Below are positions 8,806 to 16,980 of a stretch of DNA of 64,000 nt, in pieces. The stretch comes from Cecembia rubra (GTDB taxonomy: Bacteria; Bacteroidota; Bacteroidia; Cytophagales; Cyclobacteriaceae), in contig NZ_PYGF01000002.1 of the NCBI RefSeq assembly GCF_003014575.1, forward strand, positions 1 through 64,000, written 5' to 3'. The notes below the pieces were generated by a model. That model had not been told where the DNA came from, did not search any database, and worked only from the letters and a program-made list of their open reading frames with translations. Numbering within the stretch: the first letter of the stretch is position 1; each line of letters begins with the position of its first letter. A program made the translations under genes and the position numbers.

Positions 8806-9120
8806 ATGAACTATACAGAGAATTACAGAGGTATTAAAATTGATGTTCAAGCCCCTCAAGTGGACGTTCCAGAAGGTTTGCAGGCCTCAATAAGAAAAGC
8901 CATCGATAAATTATTAAGATTTACCCCGGTAATTAATGCTGTTGACATTTATTTGAATGTTTCTGGACAAGGTAAATCAGCTGAAAGAATTCTGGGGATG
9001 CGTGTTGGAATTCCAGGTCCTGATGTGTTTTCGGAAGAAAAAGCTAAGGATAGATGGAATACAATGCTCAGAACAGTAACCGATAAAAATATCCGCCAAT
9101 TGCAAAAAGGGAAAGGTTAA
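8806..9120 (+). CDS. Ribosome hibernation factor, HPF/RaiA (YfiA) family
   Basis: Short 104-residue protein with the layout of the sigma-54 modulation/S30AE family: an N-terminal strand (GIKIDVQAPQVDVPEG), a helix (ASIRKAIDKLLRFTP), a strand (INAVDIYLNV), and a basic final helix (WNTMLRTVTDKNIRQLQKGKG). Members bind the decoding region of the 30S subunit and hold ribosomes inactive under stress or starvation. The central strands are more diverged than in E. coli HPF, so the exact subtype is uncertain. The gene stands alone, with an activator-like palindrome upstream and a strong terminator downstream, which suggests conditional expression. Confidence 0.72.
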   Translation: MNYTENYRGIKIDVQAPQVDVPEGLQASIRKAIDKLLRFTPVINAVDIYLNVSGQGKSAERILGMRVGIPGPDVFSEEKAKDRWNTMLRTVTDKNIRQLQKGKG

Positions 9121-9144
9121 TTTTTGTAATAACACTAAACCCAA

Positions 9145-9179
9145 AAAAAGCTTCAGGTCAGAAAGGCCTGAAGCTTTTT
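9145..9179. terminator. Bidirectional terminator between the hibernation factor and rhomboid genes
   Basis: AAAAAGCTTCAGG pairs with CCTGAAGCTTTTT around a 9-nt loop, with T-rich flanks on both strands. The hairpin overlaps the last codons and stop of the convergent rhomboid gene (stop at 9158), so it serves both genes. Confidence 0.85.
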
Positions 9180-9787
9180 ATTTGCTCTAAGAAGTGAATA
9201 CCGCTCTGCGGAGACATGATCAGAATAAAGGCTATTCCGAACAATGCCCCATATAGGTGTGCATCGTGATTGATGCCATCGTTCCCTTTTTTGGCCTGCA
9301 CGATGGTGTAAATCAGGAAAAGAAGTCCAAGGACAAATCCAGGCAAACATATCAGTCCAAAAAGGCAGATATCTGAAAGCGGCATGATGATAATGCTTGC
9401 AAAGACAGCAGCTGCCACCCCTCCGGACGCTCCCAAAGCCCTATAATGGTAATTCTCTTTATGCTTTAAGTAAGTCGGTAAATCAGATATTACTATGGCT
9501 CCAATGTAAAAGAGGAGAAAAGCAGCCAGTCCTATTGATTTTCCCAAGCGGTACAACAGAAACATTTCCACTACCCTCCCGAAAAAATAAAAGGTGAACA
9601 TATTGAACAGGAGATGCATTTGGTCTTTGTGGATGAGACCAGATAGGACAAACCTATCCCATTGATTGTGCTTTTTGATCAAAAAGGGAGTAAACATCCA
9701 TCTGTCGAGCAAGTCTGGTTTTTTCCAAGCCTGATAAGAAGTCAGTGCAGTTATCCCGATCAGAATAACAGTTAAAGATAAATCCAT
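9158..9787 (-). CDS. Rhomboid-family intramembrane serine protease
   Basis: Polytopic membrane protease of 209 residues that cleaves substrates within the membrane. The catalytic dyad is visible: Ser121 in GASGG (119-123) and His177 in NHDAHLYG. The HLLFN motif (58-62) supplies the oxyanion asparagine. About six hydrophobic segments span the chain, matching the basic six-helix rhomboid core without the extra domains of GlpG. It starts 9 nt downstream of the polyprenyl synthase stop, so it probably ends an rnr-prenyl synthase-rhomboid unit. Its natural substrates cannot be inferred. Confidence 0.92.
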   Translation of the reverse strand: MDLSLTVILIGITALTSYQAWKKPDLLDRWMFTPFLIKKHNQWDRFVLSGLIHKDQMHLLFNMFTFYFFGRVVEMFLLYRLGKSIGLAAFLLFYIGAIVISDLPTYLKHKENYHYRALGASGGVAAAVFASIIIMPLSDICLFGLICLPGFVLGLLFLIYTIVQAKKGNDGINHDAHLYGALFGIAFILIMSPQSGIHFLEQIKSFRPF

Positions 9788-9796
9788 AGTGATTTC

Positions 9797-10786
9797 TTAT
9801 TTTTCTCTATTGACCAGATCTTGTGTCAATTTCAATAATACCTGATAGGCATACTGATTAGGTACATTGATGGAAGCATATTGAGCAAAACCTTTGTCAA
9901 AATATTCCTTCATTTTGGATTCAGTCAGGTTTTTGATACCAATTTGATCATAAATTTCGGTAACCGCCTGTACCTTTTGCTCTTTATCAAATTCCTTCGC
10001 ATTGATCCAGTTTTCCAAGGCTGTATTTTGATCACCAGTAGCAAGTTCCTTGGCTTTTAGCAGGAGAAAGGTTTTTTTGTTGGAAATGATGTCTCCTCCA
10101 ACCTGTTTTCCGAATTTTTCCTTGTCTGCATATACATCCAAAAGATCATCTTTTAATTGAAAGCCAATGCCGATATTCACCCCAAATTCATACAGTTTTT
10201 TGGCGTCTGTTGGAGGTGCGCCTGCAAGGATAGCTCCAAACTCAAGGGCAAAACCCAGTAAAACAGCTGTTTTTTGTCGGATCATGTCAATGTAAGCTGC
10301 TTCACTTACAGTTCCCATATTTTCGAAGTTCATATCATGCTGCTGCCCCTCACAAACTTCAGCTGCGGTTTGGTTAAAGAGCGCCATGCAGATTGGAAGA
10401 AGCTTAGGTTCAATATCCAATAGCATGTCATAGGCCCTTACCAACATCACATCTCCTGACAAAATTGCTGTATTGGCATTCCACTTTTCATGGACAGTGG
10501 CTTTACCTCTCCTCAAAGGAGCATTGTCCATGATATCATCATGCATCAAAGTGAAATTATGGAATACTTCCACTGCCATGGCAGGGGTTAAGATTTCCTG
10601 ATAATCTTCTCTGTACAAAGAGTAAGCAAGTAACGTCAAAAGTGGGCGGATTCTTTTTCCTCCCAAGCTCATGATATAGGAAATGGGTTCGTAAAGTTCT
10701 TTGGGTGATGTACCGTAGGAAAAACCTTGGATATGGTTTTCTAAGTCCTCTAAAATCTTATTTACGTCGTTTTTGTATTGGCTCAT
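9797..10786 (-). CDS. Trans-polyprenyl diphosphate synthase
   Basis: Elongates allylic diphosphates with isopentenyl diphosphate to make the isoprenoid chain for menaquinone or related lipids. The first aspartate-rich motif is DDIMD in LMHDDIMDNAPLRRG, and the second is DDLLD in FQLKDDLLDVYADKEKFGKQ. GGKRIRPLL is the N-terminal IPP-binding signature. The second motif is followed by GGDIISNKKTFLLLKA, as in the Bacteroidota members. An ATG start at 10786 (MSQYKND) is preferred over the TTG three codons earlier; it overlaps the rnr stop by 29 nt, indicating coupling. Chain length (geranylgeranyl or longer) cannot be fixed from the sequence alone. Confidence 0.93.
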   Translation of the reverse strand: MSQYKNDVNKILEDLENHIQGFSYGTSPKELYEPISYIMSLGGKRIRPLLTLLAYSLYREDYQEILTPAMAVEVFHNFTLMHDDIMDNAPLRRGKATVHEKWNANTAILSGDVMLVRAYDMLLDIEPKLLPICMALFNQTAAEVCEGQQHDMNFENMGTVSEAAYIDMIRQKTAVLLGFALEFGAILAGAPPTDAKKLYEFGVNIGIGFQLKDDLLDVYADKEKFGKQVGGDIISNKKTFLLLKAKELATGDQNTALENWINAKEFDKEQKVQAVTEIYDQIGIKNLTESKMKEYFDKGFAQYASINVPNQYAYQVLLKLTQDLVNREK

Positions 10787-12953
10787 TATCTGCAAATTCC
10801 AGGTCTATGGTTCTTCTGTCTATATCTGTAGCAACTACTCTTACCATCACTTTGTCACCTAAAGTGATGATTTTTTTATTACGGCTACCGATAAGTCGCA
10901 TGTTGTTTTTGTCAAAATCGTAATAATCATCTTTCATTTCCGACACTTTCACCAAGCCTTCACATTTGGTTTCAGTGATTTCCACATATACCCCCCATTC
11001 TGTAACACCTGTAATGATGCCCTCGTAATCTTTTTCCTCAGCTAAGGACATATATTCCACCTGCTTGTATTTGATGGAAGCCCTTTCTGAATCAGCCGCT
11101 CTTTTTTCCCTTTCTGAAGAATGAATACATTTTTCTTCCCAAGCTTCCGGATCAGGTGCTTTTCCACCATCCAGGTAATGCTGTAATAGCCTATGCACCA
11201 TCATATCAGGATACCTTCGGATAGGAGAGGTAAAGTGGGTATAATGTTTAAATGCAAGACCGAAATGTCCTTTTGCTTCGGTAGTATATTTTGCCTTGGC
11301 CATACTCCTTATGGCCAATTGTTCCAAAACATTTTGCTCAGGTTTCCCGGCAATTTCATCCATGAGGTTATTCAGGACTTTTGAAATCTTGGTACCTTCT
11401 GAGATTTTTATGTCATGTCCGAATTTTTTAGCAAAACTGGAAAATGTTTCCAATTTTTCAATATCAGGAAAGTCGTGAATCCTATATACAAAAGTATCAT
11501 TCCCTTTGTTTCGATTATAGATAAATTCTGCCACGGTCCTATTGGCCAGCAACATGAATTCTTCGATCAATTTGTGGATGTCTTTCCTCTCTTTGACCAT
11601 TAAGCCTAGAGGAGTTCCCTTTTCATCCAATTTGAATTTTACCTCCACAGTTTCAAAATTGATTGCTCCTTTGTCAAACCTTCTTTTTCTAAGCTTCTTG
11701 GCAAGTTCATTGAGGAAGGTAAGTTCTTGATAGAAATCCCCTGCTTGGTTGTCAATGTTTTCTTGTGCTTCTTCGTAGGCAAACCTTCTATTAGAGTGGG
11801 TTATGGTCCTGCCTATCCAATGATTGAGTACATCCGCGTTTTCATCCATTTCGAAGACGCAAGAGAAGGTAAGTTTATCTTCGTTGGGCCTTAGGGAACA
11901 AAGTCCGTTACTCAATCTTTCCGGAAGCATAGGTATAGTTCTGTCCACCAGGTAGACAGAAGTGGCCCTCTCATAAGCTTCACGCTCCAATTGGGTCTTA
12001 GGCTTTACATAATGAGTCACGTCAGCAATGTGTACGCCGATTTCATAATTGCCATTGTCCAGCTTGCGGTAAGAAATGGCATCATCAAAATCCTTGGCAT
12101 CGATCGGGTCAATGGTGAAGGTTGGCACATCCCGCATGTCTTTTCTGCTTTTAATTTCCTCATGAGGGATTTGATCTGGGATTTCTTCTGCTTCTTTAAC
12201 TGCATCTTCCGGGTATTCAAAGGGTAATCCGAATTCTGCCATGATAGAGTGGATTTCCACCTCATGCTCGCCTGCTTTTCCTAGGACACGGACTATCTTT
12301 CCTGTAGGGTTTTTGTCTTCCTCCCTCCATTCACTGATCTTAACGACCACCTTTTGGTTGTGCTCTGCTCCTTTGAGGTCCCCTTTGTGGACAAATACAT
12401 CTTGGTGCATTTTGCGGAAATCTGGCACTACAAATGCAAACCTTGGAGATATTTCAACCCTTCCAACAAATTCATCCCTGATTCTTTTTGTGATTTCCAG
12501 AACTTTCCCTTCTAACCTTCCGGTACTGCCCTTAGCTGGATATACCATGACTCTTACTTTATCCCCGTCCAAGGCATGTTTAAGATCTGCTTCTTTGACT
12601 AGAATGTCTTCTTCCATTTCATATTTGGCATCGGGACGGATGTAGGCAAATCTAGGGTTTACATAATCCACTTCCCCTTCAATGAATTCAGGTTCTTTTA
12701 TGGATGCAAAATAATTTCTTGGACTTTTTGATATGGAGCCAGCGGCTGCTAATTTGTGCATGACAGGCTCTACAGCACCTTTGGTGAGAGAGTCCCTGAT
12801 TTCAAGTTTTTTGATGATCTGTTTGGCATTGAATTCCATGCCATAATTGTTGTCCAAAAAATTGAGGATTTTTCTTGCCAACTGGGCAGAGTCCATGATC
12901 TTTCCTCCTTTTTTCTTTCCCTGTTGGCCTCTGTTGTTCGATTTTCTTCCCAT
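10758..12953 (-). CDS. rnr: Ribonuclease R (3'-5' exoribonuclease)
   Basis: Processive 3'-5' exoribonuclease that degrades structured RNA and takes part in rRNA and mRNA quality control. In the 731 residues, a basic N-terminus (GRKSNNRGQQGKKKGGK) is followed by a winged-helix region and two cold-shock domains. The RNB catalytic domain then contains DPIDAKDFDDAIS with the metal-binding aspartates, and an S1 domain lies near the C-terminus (YEGIITGVTEWGVYVEI). The C-terminal basic tail is short (QKRRK). It is first in a likely operon with the polyprenyl synthase and the rhomboid gene. Confidence 0.96.
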   Translation of the reverse strand: MGRKSNNRGQQGKKKGGKIMDSAQLARKILNFLDNNYGMEFNAKQIIKKLEIRDSLTKGAVEPVMHKLAAAGSISKSPRNYFASIKEPEFIEGEVDYVNPRFAYIRPDAKYEMEEDILVKEADLKHALDGDKVRVMVYPAKGSTGRLEGKVLEITKRIRDEFVGRVEISPRFAFVVPDFRKMHQDVFVHKGDLKGAEHNQKVVVKISEWREEDKNPTGKIVRVLGKAGEHEVEIHSIMAEFGLPFEYPEDAVKEAEEIPDQIPHEEIKSRKDMRDVPTFTIDPIDAKDFDDAISYRKLDNGNYEIGVHIADVTHYVKPKTQLEREAYERATSVYLVDRTIPMLPERLSNGLCSLRPNEDKLTFSCVFEMDENADVLNHWIGRTITHSNRRFAYEEAQENIDNQAGDFYQELTFLNELAKKLRKRRFDKGAINFETVEVKFKLDEKGTPLGLMVKERKDIHKLIEEFMLLANRTVAEFIYNRNKGNDTFVYRIHDFPDIEKLETFSSFAKKFGHDIKISEGTKISKVLNNLMDEIAGKPEQNVLEQLAIRSMAKAKYTTEAKGHFGLAFKHYTHFTSPIRRYPDMMVHRLLQHYLDGGKAPDPEAWEEKCIHSSEREKRAADSERASIKYKQVEYMSLAEEKDYEGIITGVTEWGVYVEITETKCEGLVKVSEMKDDYYDFDKNNMRLIGSRNKKIITLGDKVMVRVVATDIDRRTIDLEFADNEPIQKRRK

Positions 12954-13239
12954 AAAAATGGTTATTTGTTTTTTTCTTTTAATATAATGATTGTTTTTGC
13001 CTCAAGGGTAAAAAATCCGACTGACTTTTGTAATTCTTGGTGATTATTTGTTTTTGAGTATTCACTTAATTGGGAGCGTCTCGGATTAAACAATCATTCA
13101 ATTTTTCTATTCACCCCAAAGTTGAAAAACTTTATCCTAAAATCTAAAAGGAAGACAGAAAGAAAATAGTTCCATAAAATTGTGAAAAGTAACTGGTAAA
13201 CTAATAATCATTATGTATTTTTAGAGAAATGCTGATTTC
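12954..13239. other. Divergent intergenic spacer between rnr and the gene at 13240
   Basis: No gene or RNA is recognised. A TATTTTTA element at 13216-13223 could be the -7 box for the secreted protein gene that starts at 13240. No clear rnr promoter could be picked out. Confidence 0.35.
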
Positions 13240-14013
13240 ATGACTCGATTTTTAACCTGTTGTTTGTTTGTTTTTTTTGTCCATTTAGGTTTGGCTCAAA
13301 ATATTGAAGGAGTTTTTTTCGGTAGCTTAGATGGGAATACCTATGCCCTGAAAATTAGAGAGCAAGGAGAGCTTCTGATGGGAGAGTGGTTTGATGAGTC
13401 TCTTTCCCAAAGGGATTTTATTGGGAAAAGGCAGGAAAAAGGCTTTAAAGGTGTTCTTGATATGGATGGAGAGGAACAGGAAGTTGAGGCAACCCTGCAT
13501 AAGAAAAAATTGCAGATGGTTTTTGTGGAGAGCGGGAAAAGCATCAAAATGGAAAGGATGTCCAAAAGATTGGATTATGATTTTTCAAAAATTTTCCCAG
13601 AAGCCCATAAATCATTACGATACCAAATCATAGGTGTATGGATCCTTAAAGAGCGTTTCAGGCTTGAAAATGGAGAGAAAATATTTTCTGAAGAGACTGG
13701 AAAAGATTACCTCACAAGCATAAACCCCGACGGAAAATATGTTTTGGATATCAGAGGGTTTAGGGACGTAGATGAGAAAATGGCAAAAGAGTTGAATATT
13801 CCGGCCCAACACCGTCTGAAGGCCGCTGACCTTTTTGAGATGTCGCAGATGTTTTCCTGGAAATTGATTGGAAGCAATCTTAAAGTATTTCCAACCCAGC
13901 CTATTTCAGGCAGTGATATTGAAATAATAAAAATTATTGAATTTTTAGATGAAAAACTGTTTTTGACTGAGCTTATCAGCGGATGGGTAGAAGTTTACGA
14001 AAGAAAAAAATAA
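13240..14013 (+). CDS. Exported protein of unknown function
   Basis: I do not recognise this 257-residue protein. A signal peptide (MTRFLTCCLFVFFVHLGLAQ) is clear, with cleavage probably after LAQ. The N-terminal 90 residues after cleavage read as short beta strands with glycine turns (GVFFGSLDGNTYALKI, LLMGEWFD), like small lipocalin- or calycin-type sheets. The second half contains a further strand-rich section around GVWILKERFRLENGEK. No cysteine pair or catalytic motif is evident. It stands alone, between a divergent rnr and a 310-bp spacer. Its role is unknown; an envelope location is likely. Confidence 0.6.
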   Translation: MTRFLTCCLFVFFVHLGLAQNIEGVFFGSLDGNTYALKIREQGELLMGEWFDESLSQRDFIGKRQEKGFKGVLDMDGEEQEVEATLHKKKLQMVFVESGKSIKMERMSKRLDYDFSKIFPEAHKSLRYQIIGVWILKERFRLENGEKIFSEETGKDYLTSINPDGKYVLDIRGFRDVDEKMAKELNIPAQHRLKAADLFEMSQMFSWKLIGSNLKVFPTQPISGSDIEIIKIIEFLDEKLFLTELISGWVEVYERKK

Positions 14014-14323
14014 ATATTGTATCAGAAATAAGTACATGTTTTATGGACTTTAACCAGTTGGAAGTATTTTCCAAAAAAGGGTTTTTTATTTAGTTGTTAT
14101 ACCTTCCTCTTTTAAGAAAATTTGTATTAACCGTCTTGATACCAGTAATCATTAAAAACTCGGCATTTAACCATACTGATATTGATTGATACTGGATCCG
14201 CCTCGGCAGACAAGGTATTCATTGATATTGGTTTGAAATCGTAGGTTTATTCTATTGTGATGATTCTATTGGCAAGTAAGCGGACAATCATGTTTTGAAA
14301 TTTAATCAATTCACTGGTCAATT
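14014..14323. other. 310-bp intergenic spacer with a small GC-rich hairpin
   Basis: No gene is seen. The only structured element is TCCGCC-TC-GGCAGA at 14197-14210, a short GC-rich near-palindrome in AT-rich surroundings. It resembles a decayed intergenic repeat unit. No further copy was noticed in this window, so its nature is open. Confidence 0.35.
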
Positions 14324-15064
14324 TTAACCAGAAGTTTCTGCATCCTTATTGATTACCTGCACTTCCATGTCGGGTGGGAGTCCCTGAAAAGCAAGGTAAA
14401 CCTGGGCAGTTACCCATACGTCCCTGAGGCAGTATTCCCGGATTCCCTGAAGATTACCCTGAAGGTAATAAGCTTCATTGACCTGTGAGCCATCAATACT
14501 TTCTTTCGAGGTGGGGATATCAAAAATGGCCGCCAATAGTTCCAGTCTTGTGTAATGCTTATAATCACCAAACTTCCACAACTCCAAAGTATCCAAGTGG
14601 CGCAATTCCCATGGTTTTTTGCCTGATATTTGCAAGGGCTCTGGCAGTGGTAAACGATTGACTAAAATTCTTCGGCTTAAATAAGGAAAATCAAATTCTT
14701 TGCCATTATGGGCACAGAGAATCCAGGACTTTTTTTCCAGAAGTTGGACAAAACCTTCTAGGGTATCATATTCATTTTCTGCGCAAAAGCTTTTGGTGCG
14801 GAATTCCAGTTTTCCACTTTCTTCCATAAAATGAAAGTATCCTACCCCGATGCAGATTACTTTTCCGAATTCGGCATAGATGCCTGCTCTTTGGAAAAAC
14901 AGCGACCCTGCTTCAATTTCTTCCTCTTTGGGCTTGATATGGATTTCTTTTTTAAGCCACTCAGATTTTAACCGATCGGGAAGTAAAGAGAATTCCGACT
15001 CCAAAGAGGCAGTTTCTATATCTAAAAAAAGGATGTTTTCCAGTCCGTTAAAAAAAGCCGACAT
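14324..15064 (-). CDS. Predicted 3'-5' exonuclease, PolB/RNase H-like fold
   Basis: DnaQ-like nuclease of 246 residues. Exo I is FLDIET with Asp15 and Glu17, Exo II is AHNGKEFDFPYL with Asp125, and Exo III is YCLRDVWVT with Tyr211 and Asp215. These four acidic residues are the metal-binding set of DEDD exonucleases, with a Y-x3-D arrangement (DEDDy). The lack of a polymerase or helicase domain and the LDTLELWKFGDYKH segment match the stand-alone proteins described as related to the PolB exonuclease domain. The substrate is unknown; DNA repair or RNA processing is possible. Confidence 0.85.
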   Translation of the reverse strand: MSAFFNGLENILFLDIETASLESEFSLLPDRLKSEWLKKEIHIKPKEEEIEAGSLFFQRAGIYAEFGKVICIGVGYFHFMEESGKLEFRTKSFCAENEYDTLEGFVQLLEKKSWILCAHNGKEFDFPYLSRRILVNRLPLPEPLQISGKKPWELRHLDTLELWKFGDYKHYTRLELLAAIFDIPTSKESIDGSQVNEAYYLQGNLQGIREYCLRDVWVTAQVYLAFQGLPPDMEVQVINKDAETSG

Positions 15065-15215
15065 AATATTGATGTTAGTTAAAAGCTGAATTGACCTTAA
15101 GAATCATTTCAATGAATGTTATTCCCAATCGTCTTTTACAGCATTTATTTTCCTCCTTAATATAAGCTCCCTAATCCACAATCTCCAATTTGGGTATGCT
15201 TTTTAATCGGATAAT

Positions 15216-15617
15216 TCAGGGATGGATGATGCCTTCCAAACCCAATTCAGGAATGTACTGTATGTTTTTTTGGTTAACAGTGTTGGCTTTGAAGACAAAC
15301 TTCTTGTCAAAAATCTGATCCAAAATATAGTAACTTAACCAATATTCATTGTTCAATACGAAAAGTTCAGGATCTATGGGTTCAATTTTGGCAATAGATT
15401 CAGCACCCAATTCCTTGATCATGTGTCGAAGGACCGAGGTTTTCTTTTCTTCCCCTTCTATAGTCCCATATCCCTTTGAGGTAATCATCACTGTATTGAG
15501 TTCAATCAAATTCAGATTGATGATATAAACAGCCCATTCTTCAATGCCATTGACTTCTTCTTTTGCTATGGCCAGTTTGATTCCTGTAACAGGGTGAAAA
15601 TCTATATCCTTTTTCAT
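15216..15617 (-). CDS. Conserved Bacteroidota protein of unknown function
   Basis: Small soluble protein of 133 residues if read from the ATG at 15617 (MKKDIDFHPVTG); another possible start lies seven codons upstream. It has alternating strands (GIKLAIAKEE, EWAVYIINLNLI, NTVMITSKGYG) followed by a TSVLRHMIKELGAESIAKIEPIDPELFVLNNEYWLSYYI-type section read in two parts. Homologues in Bacteroidota have been mislabelled as a phenylalanyl-tRNA synthetase subunit, but no synthetase motif is present. It lies downstream of lipB on the same strand with a 138-nt gap. Confidence 0.65.
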   Translation of the reverse strand: MKKDIDFHPVTGIKLAIAKEEVNGIEEWAVYIINLNLIELNTVMITSKGYGTIEGEEKKTSVLRHMIKELGAESIAKIEPIDPELFVLNNEYWLSYYILDQIFDKKFVFKANTVNQKNIQYIPELGLEGIIHP

Positions 15618-15755
15618 GATTTTAGTTACTTGATTCAAGGTGTATGACCCAAGACTTAGGACCCAAGACGCAATATGCGAAATGAAACATCAGCCATTAC
15701 ATCTTGTTATTTTTCAACTTTATTTCGCAAAGCTTATTTCAAAGTAATTCTAACT

Positions 15756-16472
15756 TCAAATCAGCTCCATTTCAAACAGATCGGCTACATGTTTTTTCAC
15801 CTTTTCCTTAACTTCCCTTTCATCAATAGGTCTTCCTAGTTCCAAATGCATGGAAGTCACAGCCTTATCTGGAATTCCGCAAGGTACTATGTTGTTGAAG
15901 TAATCAATATTGGCATTGATATTAAATGCGAAACCATGCATGGTTACCCACCTACTCGATTTGACCCCCATTGCACAAATTTTTCTTGGATTTTTTTGTT
16001 CTTTCGAATCAAGCCAAACACCTGTAAGCCCATCAATTCTTCCTGCTTCAATTCCATATTCTGCCAAAGTAAGAATGATGGCTTCTTCCAAAAGTCTAAG
16101 GTATTTATGGATATCTGTAAAAAAATTTTCCAGATCAAGAATTGGATAACCCACCAATTGACCTGGACCATGATAAGTAATATCTCCTCCCCGGTTTATT
16201 TTGTAGAAAGTAGCCTGCTTGTCTGCTAAACCTTCCTCATCGAGTAAAAGATGGGACAATTCACCGCTTTTTCCCAAGGTATATACATGAGGATGTTCTA
16301 CAAAGAGGAGGTAATTTTCAGTTACTATCTGTTCTTCAGCAGAAAGCTTCCTGTTTTGGATTTTTTTATTGACGGTTTGGGCGAAAATTTCCTCCTGAAA
16401 ATCCCAGGTTTCTTTGTAGTCTTTTGTTCCCAGGTCTAGAAATTTTACTTTTTTATTGATAACTTGATTCAC
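15756..16472 (-). CDS. lipB: Lipoyl(octanoyl) transferase
   Basis: Transfers octanoate from acyl carrier protein to the lipoyl domains of 2-oxoacid dehydrogenases and the glycine cleavage system, the first step of lipoate assembly. In the 238 residues, RGGDITYHGPGQLVGYP (94-110) is the family signature. Lys164 (RKICAMGV) and Cys198 (VPCGIPD) correspond to the catalytic Lys/Cys dyad. The most plausible start is a GTG at 16472, since no ATG occurs before Met168; the N-terminus then matches family length. It is divergent from yraN, separated by 112 bp. Confidence 0.95.
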   Translation of the reverse strand: MNQVINKKVKFLDLGTKDYKETWDFQEEIFAQTVNKKIQNRKLSAEEQIVTENYLLFVEHPHVYTLGKSGELSHLLLDEEGLADKQATFYKINRGGDITYHGPGQLVGYPILDLENFFTDIHKYLRLLEEAIILTLAEYGIEAGRIDGLTGVWLDSKEQKNPRKICAMGVKSSRWVTMHGFAFNINANIDYFNNIVPCGIPDKAVTSMHLELGRPIDEREVKEKVKKHVADLFEMELI

Positions 16473-16584
16473 AGTTTTTCCTTGATGTAGTGAAAAAACG
16501 CCTTTTTTAGCTATTTGGTTCTATAAGCAGGGAAAGACATCGGGTTCTGATCTTTTGATTTTTCAAAATTAAACAATTATTGTT

Positions 16585-16941
16585 ATGGCAGTGCACAATG
16601 AAATAGGAAAGCTGGCTGAGGGACTGGCAAAAGTTTGGTTGATGGGAAGAGGATATGAATTTTTAGAGGCCAATTATCGGTATAGACATGCCGAAATTGA
16701 CCTTATTTTTAAGCATAAAGGTATTTTGGTGTTTGTGGAAGTAAAGTTCCGGACAGGTACAGGTTATGGCTATGCTGAAGAATTTGTGGATTATAGTAAA
16801 CGGAAACTAATAGTTAAAGCTGCCGACCAATTCATCCATGAAAAAGATTGGCGCAATGATATCCGTTTTGACATTGTAGGCGTTTACAAAGACAAAAATG
16901 GGAATTTCCATTTCAAACAGTTTGAAGATGCTTTTTATTAA
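16585..16941 (+). CDS. YraN family (UPF0102) putative endonuclease-fold protein
   Basis: Small protein of 118 residues with the restriction-endonuclease-like core of UPF0102: GKLAEGLAKVWLMGRGYEFLEANYR, then AEIDLIF, then LVFVEVKFR, that is Glu-x(n)-Asp...Glu-x-Lys, the PD-(D/E)xK metal-site arrangement. The biological role of the family is still unclear, although some members show nuclease activity. The gene is single and followed directly by a strong terminator shared with the convergent cytochrome gene. Confidence 0.88.
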   Translation: MAVHNEIGKLAEGLAKVWLMGRGYEFLEANYRYRHAEIDLIFKHKGILVFVEVKFRTGTGYGYAEEFVDYSKRKLIVKAADQFIHEKDWRNDIRFDIVGVYKDKNGNFHFKQFEDAFY

Positions 16942-16977
16942 ATTAAGTTAGGCGGCATTTGTACCGCCTAACTTAAT
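16942..16977. terminator. Bidirectional terminator between yraN and the cytochrome gene
   Basis: A 14-bp perfect stem (ATTAAGTTAGGCGG against CCGCCTAACTTAAT) with an 8-nt loop fills the entire gap between two convergent genes. AT-rich arms give U-rich 3' ends in both directions. Confidence 0.82.
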
Positions 16978-16980
16978 ATT

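Noticed and set aside
15846-16229. Antisense reading frame of 127 codons within lipB
   Set aside because: It lies opposite a well-conserved enzyme gene, and its predicted sequence has no domain-like pattern; shadow of lipB codon use.
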